From Ascochyta rabiei (taxonomy: Eukaryota; Ascomycota; Dothideomycetes; Pleosporales; Didymellaceae), in NCBI RefSeq assembly GCF_004011695.2, contig NC_082407.1:496001-560000 (forward strand): 64,000 nucleotides of DNA. Direction: 5' to 3'. Shown here piece by piece: positions 35,501 through 46,026 of the stretch. The notes beneath the pieces were generated by a model. It worked only from the letters and a program-made list of their open reading frames with translations. It had not been told where the DNA came from and searched no databases. The translations under genes and the position numbers were made by a program. Position 1 is the first letter of the stretch. Each line of letters opens with the position of its first letter.

Positions 35501-37082
35501 CTTGATTATAGATAGTTCTAGATATCTAAGTCTCTTATACTATATTATAGCTGTTACTCTCTATAGTAATCTTCTATTATAATTTATACGTATATAGAGT
35601 GCTACTATACCTATATTTAGTTATTTAATAACCTACTATCTAAAGCTTTCTGTTAGGATGGCTATAATATTACCGTTTCTTTAAAGTAGTGTTATTAGAT
35701 CTTCTTAGTTATCCTACTATATCCCTTGTCTTTAGAGTAACTTAAATAATACTAGGTTATAGAGGAAATCTAGGCACTATATAATATTGTCTAAGCTTAG
35801 TACGTATTTACCTTAAGATCTCTCTACTAATATATTAACAGTACTATATTCTTATATCTAGACCTTAGAGTTCCTAGTCTAGATATAGTCTTCTATTGTT
35901 AGCTAGCATATATCTCTAAGTCTTAAGAGGTTATTATAGATATACGTAGTTAAGCTAGAATCTAGAAGAAATACCTTCTTTAATAGATATTCTTAATTAC
36001 TTACGCTATATACTGCTTTTATACTACCTTCATTAACCTAAGTAATTTCTTAGCTATCTAGTTACTTAATAATCTTATCTAGTGTTTAAGACGTCTTAAT
36101 ATATAGAGTAATTAATTAAGACGCTGTTATTATTTATAGTTACTTAGTCCCTTAAGACATTACCTATATTCTCTTTTATAAGTTACTGTTATATTTAAGC
36201 TTATACTATACTAGTATTACAACACCTCTATTTAGCTAAAACTACTTAGGTGCCTTAGCTATATTTATATAGTAGTAGTTAGATATATTATAATACTATT
36301 TATAGGTAGAATATATATCTTTAGCTCTTACTATATTCCTCTCTAGGAAATACTTAGTTCTAGCACTTTAGCTATCTATCTTTCTTTTGTTTTGCCTAGG
36401 GTTTCCCTAGCCTTAATAATTATTGTTAGATAGCGCTCTTAGTTCTCTACTAAAAGCATCTCTTTATAGGTTTAAGGTAGATTTATTACTTACTACGTAT
36501 AATACCTCTCCTACCCTAAAGGCACTTCTAGGCTTCCCTCTTAGTAGATATTAAAGGCTTATATAATTATAGAAGAGTTTTATTATTCTTTTTCCATTTA
36601 TAGCTTTCTTATTATATCCTAGCCCTTAGAACGTTATAGTCTAGGTTAATACTATCTTAGATATAGAGCCTAGAAAATCATTTATAATAGCTTATGTTTA
36701 TATAACCCTAGCTACCTTAAGGGTCTTAGCTTAAGTTACTACCTAGTTGTATTTACTTAGCTATGTCTTCTAATTTATAGTTATTTATATTAGTCTAAGT
36801 GCAGCGTAGTATCTTTCTTATACTTACACCTAATCTTTATCTATATCTACTCTAATAGTATCTTAGAGAATAGTTATCTATTTATATAGCGTTCTGTTTT
36901 CTATATAGTAGCTTAGCTATAGATATAGTATTACTGTTATAAAAACATACTTAGCTATTCTTAATATTTTACTTTTCTTATCTTAATAGTTTTTCTTAAG
37001 TATCTTATATAACTTAAGGTAAAGCTTATAGTCTTTATAATCTTCTTTTTATACCTCTTATTTCTTTTCTAAGAGGTCTAAT
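32525..37082 (-). pseudogene. Copia-2 pol remnant (rest of gag, integrase, RT, RNase H)
   Basis: Read leftward from 37082. Gag and protease lie in the first kilobase (few clear motifs), the integrase core at about 34900-35900, and reverse transcriptase at about 33300-34300. Its active site FYVDNIIII sits at 33583-33606 (YVDD with the second D as N). RNase H and the C-terminus lie at about 32540-33100. All frames are broken by TAA/TAG at Gln and Trp positions. Position relative to the LTRs and the polypurine tract at 32525-32535 fixes the orientation. Confidence 0.75.
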
Positions 37083-37275
37083 TGTTACGGGTGTTCTCCC
37101 TACAGCAGGGGATACCTCGGTTAGGTCCTAGGCTAAGCCTAGAGACCTACTAACCAGTATATAACACCTACACACCTAAAGACTTATCTATTAAGGATTT
37201 GTCTTATCTATTAATAATACCTATTATTTTATCCTATATTGCTCTGCTCTATTACCTGCCTACAGTACCCTTACA
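37083..37275 (+). repeat. Gypsy-3 5' LTR (193 bp)
   Basis: Matches the 3' LTR with only a handful of transitions (for example ACGGG/ACAGG, CTCGG/CTTAG, ATTGC/ATCGC), so the insertion is fairly recent relative to RIP. The 37276-37354 leader before gag contains no recognised tRNA-complementary site. Confidence 0.94.
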
Positions 37276-37354
37276 ATTTAAATCCTTTATACTTCCTCTT
37301 AGAACAGGTAGCTAATTAGCAGCAGAGAGACGGGAAAAAACTTAGCTATTAGCA

Positions 37355-38700
37355 ATGGCTGAAGGACAACGCAACCTCTGCTTAACTACTAGTAATGTAG
37401 AGGAGTTGCCCCCTTATAACAACCTTAGTTAGGAGCTAGATACGCAACGCTGCAATAACACACCTAGAGTATTACTAGCACCTATAGAGCTACTGCTTAA
37501 CCCTTATATTAGGGGCAGGTTAGCTACTACAGCAGTAAGCATTGCAACGCTAGACGTCCTAACGCCATGCGTTACACAAATAGAGTTACTACAGGCTTCT
37601 ATCCTGTTGTTGCTAGAGGCACTTAATAAGGTAGAATTGTCCAGCGCCCCTAAATAAGAAATTAAAATCTAGTAGTAGTAATTTAACTAGGTAGTAGAGA
37701 CCCTGCAGCAGACGCATGTCGGACCTACGCTAGGTAGCTACCACCTAGCGTTTAATAAGCCTAGCAAGATAATGCAAGTCCTTAACAACGTCTAACCTAA
37801 GCTAAAACTTAGGATAGATAATAAGCCTCTATTAACCTAGTAGGTAGACTAGTAGATTAAGGACATAGACACAGCGTTCTAGTACGCTTAAGTAGTTAAA
37901 GACTCTGTAACCTGCACCTATTAGATTATAGGCACTATCTACTATAGTGTCTATTAAGAATTAATCTAACAACGTATTAATAAGGGATTAATCTAAACCT
38001 AGGCTAACCTCTGTATAGAGGAGGAGCAGCTTGTATAAGACCTAGTCTTTACTTAGTATAAGAACTATAATAAGTACTTTAACTATAAGTAGAAGACTAA
38101 CAATTCTATTAACACCTTCCTAATAAAGTTAAATAAGCAGGAGTCTCTACTGCTCTGCAACTTTGCTAAGTTTAATAACAGCACAGATAACTATAAGTTT
38201 AAGATAGCGTTTATATAGAGCCTTACTCCCTATAAACTCTAATATAAGATCTAGCGTAATAGCAGCCTAGAACATATTACTAAGTAGATAGAGTTTAAAC
38301 AGGCCCTCTGTAACGCAGAGACTGTAACAGTTCCCTTAAAGTTAAGCCTCTAGGCTAAAGGCAGCAGTTAAAACAAAAGACCTTACTCTTCTCCTAATAG
38401 GGGAGGATTTAAAAGGCACTACAGCTAGGCCTTAACCCCCTCTAGGAGCAACGCTAGAAAGCAGCTAGGAAACTCCTAGCTAGTAACTAATAATGTTAAT
38501 TTAGTAGGAGGCAAGGGGTCCTATAGGGGTAATTACCACTAATAATCTAATAGGGGTAGTTATTATTAGCTAAATTAGGGGCAAAACCCTTAGGGCTATT
38601 AGCAACAGAGCTATTAGAGAGGCCGCAGAGGCAGTAATTAACAATCTAGTAGCAACTAGGGAAATAGGAAGCCCTAGTTACCAACCTTTCCTACCTATAA
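37355..38700 (+). pseudogene. Gypsy-3 gag remnant
   Basis: Starts at an ATG at 37355 in good context (AGCAATGG) and reads MAEGQRNLCLTTSNVEELPP before the first converted stop. The following helical capsid-like part includes LLAPIELLLNPYIRGRL and VLTPCVTQIELLQASILLLL, then a basic Arg/Gly/Ser/Asn-rich tail (about 38380-38650, SPNRGGFKR, SRSNARKQLGNS, QRGRRGSN-like). This tail probably replaces or accompanies a zinc knuckle, since I see no clear CCHC. Stops are mainly TAG/TAA at Gln or Trp. Confidence 0.75.
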
Positions 38701-41700
38701 CTAGGGCTAGAGACTAAAGGGAAACAAACCTGTATAGCAGTTACTATCTAGCTAATTAACTCTAAGGGTAACCCTAGGACTCTCTAGGCCTTGTACGACT
38801 TAGGTTTAGAGCTAAACCTTATTACTAAACAGGTAGCTAAAGACCTAGGGCTTAACCTAGAGGGAACTAACCAGTAACTAAACGCAGTAGTCCTAGACAA
38901 TATAAAGCTGTTGTTAACAGAGCAGTACTAGTTAACAATAGTCTACCACAATAGTAAGGGAACGCCTAAGACAGTTAGTCTAACTAAATTCTAGTCTATA
39001 TTATTTATTAGATATAACCTAGTATTAGGTTATCTATAGCTAGCTAAGGCGGACTTGTGTATCTGCTTCTCTGCAGGAACCTACAAGTAGTTTACAGACA
39101 ATATTAAGAGAGTCTAACTAGTAACCACTAAACAATTGTTTAGTAACCTAGACCTAGGTAAGCATCTATACCTACTACAGTCTAAGAGTCTAGATATAGG
39201 GGGTCTAACAGACATCTACTAGACAGACAATAGACAGACGCTAGACGTAACCCTTGCTAAGTAGTTAAGGATTATAGTAGTAGGAATTGACAGTAGCCCT
39301 ATACTAGAGGCAGACGCCCTAGACATAAAAGAGCTTAAATACGTGCCTAAGCACCTCTATTACAAGTAGTTTGCGTTTAGTAAACACTAGACAAGTGTAT
39401 TAGCGCCCTACTAGGAGTATAATTACTCTATAGAGATTAAGGCAGGTACTAAGGTTCCTAACCTCCTAATCTATAACCTGTCCTGCTAAGAACTAGATAT
39501 ACTCTAGGAATACCTTAAGGCAGCATAGGAGAAGGGCTAGATCTGCCTAAGCAAGTTGCTGGCAGAAGCACCTATCCTGTTTATTCCTAAACCTAATAGC
39601 ACTATAAGATTATGTGTTAATTATTAGAGATTAAACAAGATAACTATTAAGAATTAGTATCCTATCCTGCTAGTAAGCGCGATAATAGATTGTCTGTTAA
39701 AAGCGAAGGTCTTTACTAAGCTAGATCTACATAACGCCTACTATAGGCTCTAGATTAAGGAAGGTAATAAGTAGAAGACTGCGTTTAAGACGTGATACAG
39801 TTTTTTAAATACCTAGTAATGCTGTTTAGCTTAGCCAACGCACTAGCTACGTTCTAATCCTATATCTACAGAGCCCTAGAAGGCCTACTAGATAGGATCT
39901 GCGTAGTTTACCTAGACAACATCCTTATCTATTCCTAGAACAAGAAAGACCACAACAGGCACGTTAAAGAGGTCCTTAATTGCCTAGTTAAATAGGGGAT
40001 GTTTGCAAAGGTAAGCAAGTGTATCTTCTCTACCAAGTTAGTAGAGTTTCTAGGATTTGTTATTACCCCAGAGAGTGTAGTAATAGATCCTAAGAGGGTC
40101 TGCACTATTACTAAATAGCCTAAACTATCTAGTTATAAGGATATTTAAGTGTTCTTAGGCTTTACTAACTTTTATTAGCAATTTATACTTAACTACTTAG
40201 GAATTGTCTAGCTGCTTATTAACTATATAACAGCTGCCTAACACCTAGCAGAGGACTAGGGGGTCCCTAGTTAAGAAGAGGGGGGGGCAAGACTAAAGAA
40301 GAGTTAGAAGGGACTAACAAAATAGTATAAACTATAGCACTGGCTAGAGGAAGCGCGCACAGCGTTTCTTACAATTAGGGAGAAGTTTACAGGGGCCCTA
40401 GTGCTTTAGCACTTTAACCTAAATAAGCCTATTATTATTCTTACTAACGCGTTAGACTTTGCTATAGCAGCTATCCTGTTATAACCCTAAACGTCTAAAG
40501 TAGCTATAGAGCTACACTAGAAGCCTGTAGCATTTTAGAGCTAGAAGTTTACAGGCCTATCTATTAGATAGCATACCTACAATAAAGAACTATCTGCAAT
40601 TGTTAAAGCCTTTAGGCAGTAAAGACACTATCTTAAACACGCCCTAGCAACAATTAGAGTACTCTTAGATTACAATAACCTAAGGTACTTTATAACAACA
40701 AAGAAGCTCTCTCCTAAGTAAGCCTAATAGGCAGAGGAGCTAGCAAGATTTAACTTTAAAGTTAAATATAAGCTAGGACCTGAAAACGCAGTAGACAGCC
40801 TATTAAGGCGTCTAGATTACGTAGAAGGTCTTAAGGTTAGAGAACAGTAGGCCCTGCAGGACGCTATGCTGCCTACCTTACAACAAAAGCTTTAAATCTA
40901 GATAATTTGCAAGTCTAGGGCTTAAAACAATGCATAGGCAACATCTAGGCTTAACATACCTATAGCAGACCTAGCAGCAGTCTAGCAACTACCTAAAGTT
41001 GTCCCTAAGGAATTCCGCTAATATTAGATTAGCCTTAGAGACTCGTCTCCTCTAGCTCTCAACCCTCTATCTAATAGCCATTAGAGCCAGGGTCGATCTA
41101 AAGACACTAAAGCTAGGGGACTAGACTTTAACGTTGCAGAAGCTCTCCTTTGTAGCCTAGACAACAGAGTTAGTGCCCCTATAAACCTTACGAACAAAGC
41201 CACGCAGAGGGATTCTACTTACGCCCTAGAGACACTATTAATCTTAGCAGATTTTGTTAAGTAGTTCTAGCAACAGGATGTACTATACCCTAGAAAGCTG
41301 TTACTAATAACTAGAATAGATAGCAGAGTAAAGAAGGCATAACACTACTAGGAGGTTAACCTAAGTAGGACCTTACGCAGAAGTAGGAAAGTTTAGATTC
41401 CTAATAATATTACTCTGCGCCACACTATCCTATTAAGAAACTATAATAACCCTATAGGAGGTTACTATAGCGTAGATAAGACTGCTAAAGTACTTAAGAA
41501 GAAGTACTATTAGCTAGGGCTGATAAAGGACGTACATTACTACATCTAAAGGTGCCCTAAGTGCTAACTCTATAAAATTAGAAGACATAAACTATAGAGA
41601 TTACTTACACTACTTCTAGTCCCTAATACAGCCTAGTAGCACTTCTCCCTTAACTTTATAACAGACCTGCTAAAGTTAATAGATGCGAAGGGGAACAAGT

Positions 41701-42760
41701 ATAACGCTATACTAGTCCTTATAGACTAGTTTAGTAAGTATGTCTAGTACCTACCCTATACTAAGATAATTACTGCCTAGCACCTAGCTAAACTGTTAAT
41801 AGAATAGAGCTTCTTAAAGCAAGGACTACTAGATACGCTGCTGTTAGATTAAGGTTTAGTATTTACTAGCCAATTTTAGTCTAATATTTACTACTACCTA
41901 ATAATTAACTACTAGCTTAGTACGGCGTTCTATCCCTAGACAGATAGGTAAACAGAGCGTTAGAATTAGAAGTTAGAGACGTACTTACGCATATACATAA
42001 ACTACTAATAGAATAACTAGGTAGACCTCCTACTATATACTAAGTATGCCTATAACTCTAAAGCTTACTCTATATATAGAGAATCTCCTATTAAGGTTAC
42101 CTTTAGCACTAACCCTAAGGGATTTAACAGGATGCCTAATAAGCACTAGCTCTAAAAGCCCCTAGCTGTCTAGGACAAAGACGGAACCACGCTAGAGCTG
42201 CGTAGGCAGGTTGCTAGATGCTTAGAGCGCTAGTATAACATATAAAGAATAGTAAAAGAGGCCTTAGAGTACATATAAAAGGGCAACGCCTAGTAGTATA
42301 ATATAAAGAGGTTAGAACAACACTTCTCTAAGGGAGACTTAGTCCTCCTGCAGGCTAAGAACCTAATAACAAGCTGTCCTTTAAAGAAGTTTAACGCTTA
42401 CTACCTTAGACTATTTATAGTACTTAGGAAGATAGGAAAGCTAGCGTATAGGCTAAAGCTCCCCCTATTAATAGACAGAGTGCACCTAGTGTTTAATGTA
42501 TTATTACTTAAGCGCTAGAGGGAACCCCTAGAGAACAGTAGGTTTTAGCCAGGTCCTATTAGCATACTAGAAGATATTCTGCCTAGTAATAGGTATAAGG
42601 TTAAAGGTATACTGTCACACTAAGACACTATAGCCTAAGGAAGGGAGTATAGAGTTAAGTAGCTAGGTTGGCCTAATAAAGAGGCAACCTAGGAACCACT
42701 TAACTATCTTAACTACTGCAATAAGATTCTTTAGGATTATTACTAAAGCGTTTACGCAGG
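38700..42760 (+). pseudogene. Gypsy-3 pol remnant: protease, RT, RNase H, integrase, chromodomain
   Basis: Protease about 38760-38880, reading LYDLGLELNLITKQVAKDLGL; the active-site triplet is DLG, not D(S/T)G. RT about 39480-40150: ILFIPKPNSTIRLCVNY, VFTKLDLHNAYYRL, then after a frameshift near 39800, VVYLDNILIYS at 39906-39935. RNase H about 40360-40800: IILTNALDFAIAAILL and the later YNKELSAIVKAF and FKVKYKLGPENAVDSLLRR. Integrase about 41440-42260: GGYYSVDKT and CPKC at 41553-41564 (zinc finger), then FITDLLKL, VLID, and an LSTAFYPxTDRxTERLE block near 41925-41965. Chromodomain about 42640-42740: YRVKxLGWPNKEAT and PLNYLNYCNKIL. Gln/Trp stops throughout; otherwise unusually readable. Confidence 0.9.
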
Positions 42761-42860
42761 TACTCTATTAGCAGGTAACTAGGCAGTGCCTAGGGAACCA
42801 ACGCTACTAAAGCGTAAGAGAGGACGTCCTAAGAAGTCCGCCTCCTAAAAAGGATATCCT
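42760..42860 (+). other. Gypsy-3 AT-hook-like tail after chromodomain
   Basis: 42810-42836 encodes KRKRGRPKK. The RGRP core flanked by basic residues is the AT-hook motif, which binds the minor groove of AT-rich DNA. It lies about 25 codons after the chromodomain in the same reading, so it probably belonged to the Pol C-terminus. Confidence 0.65.
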
Positions 42861-44462
42861 TCTAACCTAGCTAAGAAGTAAGGATAGACGCTCCTAGAAT
42901 AAGTGCAGCTAGTAGTTGAAGGAGGCCTAGCGTCTATCTAATATATTACTAGCAAGAATAGCACGTTTAAGTTAGAAGAGAAGACTAATTATAAGGTTTA
43001 TTAAAAGTTACTATAGAAGTAGAGAGTCTTTACAACTACTACTACACTAGGCAGAAGAACTGCTATAACCTGCACTTAGGCTTATATTAAAGGAGGGGCT
43101 ACAGCGTTAACAGCTACCTAGAGTAAGCTTTGTAGGCAACGCAGATACCCTCTAGAAGGCAGTAGTAGAAGCCTAGGCAGACAACAGCAGGTTAGTACTA
43201 TAGTAGTACCAGCGCTTCTCTGCCTTGTTTGCACAACCTATCTTCTAGAAGTGCTCTTTAATCACAGCATTAATAACTACGTTATTAGGTAGCTTTGCGC
43301 TAACTATACTAACCGCAGCCTACTTATATTAGCCTTAAGAAAAGAGGAGAGGAAAACAACACTTATAATATACTGCTAGAGTTTATATAACTAGGAAACC
43401 TAGTGCACCTAGGCGTACTTAGTCTTAGAGAGACTAGACTTGTTAATGTAGTAACAAACTACAGCATTATAGGCAATAAAGCTGTTACAACAGCCTAGAG
43501 CGTAGTTATAGGTAGTCTGCTAGAATAACTAAACAGCGTTGTTAACAGAGTCCTTAGTCGCCTAGTTGCCCTACCTAATAGTCTCCTTGTTAGTCTTGCG
43601 TACAGCTTAATTAATAAGGAAGTTAAGCATGTTAACAGCTTAGCAGAAGATAGGGTTAATCTACACGTATTAGTTACAGATAGACACTAGAGCAGTATAG
43701 GAAATACCTTAACGCACTTACTAACCTTTACCTCTACGTAGCTAGCGCATACACTAAAGTTGTCCTTACAGAGCCTATACCTACTAGGTTAACAGAAGAC
43801 GTATATAAATAACTTAATAGTGCCCTTAGGATTATACTTAGAGTAAGTGGTTAGGTATATAATACTGCAGCAGTACTAGTTTTATAAGAGTAAGGGCTAG
43901 AGCTGCATATTATTAGGCAGCTAATAGACGTGGTTAGGTAGGGCCTAGCAGGCGATGTGCAGGGGCGGGGGAGTTATAATAGAGATTAGTAAGAGTTAAT
44001 TTAGGTAAGAGTTAGGTAGTAGATAAGGATAGTAGTGTGTAATAAGGCACTGTAGGTAGGGAAATATAGTCCTTATATACACCTAGGCCCTAGCAGCCTA
44101 ACGGGCACCTAGTAACAACCTAACCTCTAACTACTCCCTTACCTAACGCAACGCGCTGCGTAAATAAACAAAAGTTTGCTATATCTAAACACGCATCTAT
44201 TAACTAATTAGAAGACGTCTAATAATCTTACCTAAGATTTATGTTGTAAACATGCTAGGGCCTAGACTGTACTACGTAAGGGTCTAGGCAAGGCGTTATA
44301 TATAGCAAGGCTAGCAGCTTACTATTATAAGCCAGCATGCAGAGAAGATCCCCTATAAATAAGTAAATCCTGTAAGCTAGTTCGCGCAGGAACAGGCTGC
44401 AGGAGCTGCTGGCGATCCTCTTACAGACATTACTAGTTAGGGACTTACTTACCACTTAGGCT

Positions 44463-44482
44463 CTAGGGATTTTAATCCCTAG
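44463..44482. repeat. Perfect 20-bp palindrome
   Basis: CTAGGGATTTTAATCCCTAG: a 9-bp stem either side of TT. It could form a cruciform or an RNA hairpin in the 3' part of Gypsy-3. Confidence 0.85.
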
Positions 44483-44610
44483 CATAAGACACCTAACTAC
44501 CTAGGGGGTTGCAGAGAGTATAAACAAACGTCTACACGCAGGGCAGGCCCTAGCCTAGTACTAGTCGCCACCTATAAGACGTAGGGAGCTAATAGCCCCT
44601 ACACGTCTAA

Positions 44611-44875
44611 CGTTTAACAGTTACACTCTCTACAGGTTAAGCTAAAGGCTGCCTTAGCGTTAACCTTTTGTAACGTCTAACAGTCACGCTCCCTACAGGT
44701 TAAGCTAAAGGCCGCCTTAGCGTTGACCTTTTGTAACGTCTAACAGTTACGCTCCCTACAGGTTAAGCTAAAGGCTGCCTTAGTGTTGACCTTTTATAAC
44801 GTCTAACAGTCACACTCCCTACAGGTTAAGCTAAGGACTGCTTTAGTGTTAACCTTTATAACGTCTAGTTTAAGC
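44611..44875. repeat. 63-bp tandem array, four units plus partial fifth
   Basis: Units start at 44611, 44674, 44737, 44800 and 44862 (partial). Each contains CGTCTAACAGTYACRCTCCC, TACAGGTTAAGCTAAAGG and TTAGYGTTRACCTTTT. The units differ only by C/T and G/A, so they were near identical before RIP. The array lies inside the 3' untranslated part of Gypsy-3. Confidence 0.93.
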
Positions 44876-44943
44876 TACTACTTACCTGTTAAGCAATAGA
44901 GCTAACAATTGCAGACTTAACCTGCGTTAAGAATCTAGCAAAT

Positions 44944-45147
44944 AAGGAAGCGTTGTAACAATAGCGTAGCTAGCGTCTATAGAATTGCTCTTAACAGCTA
45001 CCTAGCCTTACTTAATGCAGGAAAACCTAGTAGCCTAGCAGCACAGCAGTGCTGCCCTAGTAGAGTACTAAGGAGGCGTTGTGACAACAGCGTAGCTGGC
45101 ATCTAGGGGACTGCTCTTAACAGCTACCTAGCCTTACTTAATGCTGG
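44944..45147. repeat. Spaced 78-bp direct duplication in Gypsy-3 3' region
   Basis: 44944-45021 and 45070-45147 share AAGGARGCGTTGTRACAAYAG…GCTCTTAACAGCTACCTAG…CTTACTTAATGC, with a 126-bp offset. The intervening 48 bases are unrelated. Confidence 0.85.
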
Positions 45148-45267
45148 ATAGTCACCCTAGGCTACACTATATTTCTCCTGCTAAGTTTTTCCCTCTATAG
45201 GATGTTTTTCTAGAGCTTAATAATAGCCCTAGGGATTCCCTAAAGCGGTTTGGGACGAACCTTTAGA

Positions 45268-45282
45268 AGGGGGGGGGGCTAT
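45268..45282 (+). other. Gypsy-3 polypurine tract
   Basis: AAGG followed by an unbroken G run (ten or more), then CTAT, directly before the 3' LTR. The priming site for plus-strand synthesis. The long G run is exceptional in this window. Confidence 0.85.
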
Positions 45283-45475
45283 TGTTACAGGTGTTCTCCC
45301 TACAGCAGGGGATACCTTAGTTAGGTCCTAGGCTAAGCCTAGAGACCTACTGACCAGTATATAACACCTACACACCTAAAGACTTATCTATTAAGGATTT
45401 GTCTTATCTATTAATATCACCTATTATTTTATCCTATATCGCTCTGCTCTATTACCTGCCTATAATGCCCTTACA
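45283..45475 (+). repeat. Gypsy-3 3' LTR (193 bp)
   Basis: Matches 37083-37275; ends CCCTTACA and is followed by CTAAT, the target duplication. Confidence 0.94.
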
Positions 45476-45843
45476 CTAATACCTATATTAGGATTATAGG
45501 TGTTTATAGCATAGTTATTAATATATCTATTACTTTATATATTATTCTGCGCGTTCTGCTTTAACCTACTTAGATAGTCTGTAATAACATAGTTAAGGTG
45601 TTACTTATACTTATTACTAGTTTATATTATATAATTTCTAGAGGTAGTAGCGCCTTTAGTTGTATACGTTAGAGTTACACCCCTTTAGAGTCTGCTAGCA
45701 GCTATATATCTTATAACTAGCACTTAATCTTAAGTTAGCAGTACTAGGAGACCTAGTTACTTAAGTTAGTAAGAATAACTATTGCGTCCCTCTAGCTTTA
45801 GCTAGTTGCTATTTTGCTTGTTATTAGCGCTTATTGTAGTAGC
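45476..45843 (-). pseudogene. Copia-2 gag N-terminus
   Basis: The 5' end of Copia-2, cut off from the rest by Gypsy-3. Read leftward from about 45815: LKLEGRNSYSYxLKxLGLL, the N-terminal Copia gag block (substrate L-x-G-x-(N)Y-x-x-W) with Trp converted to a stop, followed by TSRNYII and VITDYLSRLKQNAQNNI. It continues at 37082 downward. Confidence 0.6.
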
Positions 45844-45858
45844 AGTAAGACTCTTAAT
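45844..45858 (-). other. Copia-2 primer-binding site (half-tRNA-Lys type)
   Basis: The reverse strand reads ATTAAGAGTCTTACT immediately after the 5' LTR, identical over 15 bases to Copia-1 and Copia-4. It is complementary to the anticodon arm of tRNA-Lys(CUU). Confidence 0.65.
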
Positions 45859-46026
45859 TGTTAGATTAGATAGTAATAGTAATAAGTTAATAATAATGTA
45901 TTAATAATCTGTTGTTGTTATATATAAGGGTGATTTTTATCTTATCTAGGTTCTAGTAGGGGCCTCTACACGGTTTCTTAGCAGGTATATTACCTAAACT
46001 ATTTCTCTAATACCTTTTATTTAATA
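45859..46026 (-). repeat. Copia-2 5' LTR (168 bp)
   Basis: Direct repeat of 32357-32524, followed on the plus strand by ATTAC (target duplication). Confidence 0.93.

Larger units (their letters stand above)
42860..45267 (+). other. Gypsy-3 long 3' region with repeats
   Basis: About 2.4 kb between the pol end and the polypurine tract. The first part (42900-43900) has an alanine-, threonine- and leucine-rich plus-strand reading (for example TTTTTLGRRTAITCT, GGATALTAT) that may be a coding extension or separate frame, but no domain is recognised. The rest (43950-45260) looks non-coding. It holds a G-rich run near 43960, a perfect 20-bp palindrome, a four-unit 63-bp tandem array and a spaced 78-bp duplication, described separately. 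Confidence 0.6.
37083..45475 (+). mobile_element. Gypsy-3, complete chromodomain Ty3/Gypsy retrotransposon
   Basis: An 8393-bp element inserted in Copia-2. 193-bp LTRs lie at 37083-37275 and 45283-45475, starting TGTTAC and ending CCCTTACA. A perfect 5-bp target duplication CTAAT lies at 37078-37082 and 45476-45480. A strong polypurine tract precedes the 3' LTR. It retains more CAG, CAA and CpG than its surroundings and its frames stay readable over long stretches, so it is among the younger insertions. Content: gag, protease, RT, RNase H, integrase, chromodomain with AT-hook, then about 2.4 kb of repeat-bearing 3' region. Confidence 0.94.
32357..46026 (-). mobile_element. Copia-2, Ty1/Copia retrotransposon, split by Gypsy-3
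   Basis: A minus-strand Copia of about 5.3 kb once Gypsy-3 is removed. 168-bp LTRs lie at 32357-32524 and 45859-46026, and a perfect 5-bp target duplication ATTAC lies at 32352-32356 and 46027-46031. The polypurine tract (reverse complement of ACACCCTCTTA at 32525-32535) adjoins the 3' LTR. The half-tRNA-Lys primer site adjoins the 5' LTR. Gypsy-3 inserted in its gag region. Confidence 0.92.

Noticed and set aside
44255..44455. 66-codon open frame on the minus strand with a hydrophobic stretch
   Set aside because: Lies in the non-coding 3' region of Gypsy-3 with no conserved motif; its length is expected by chance there.
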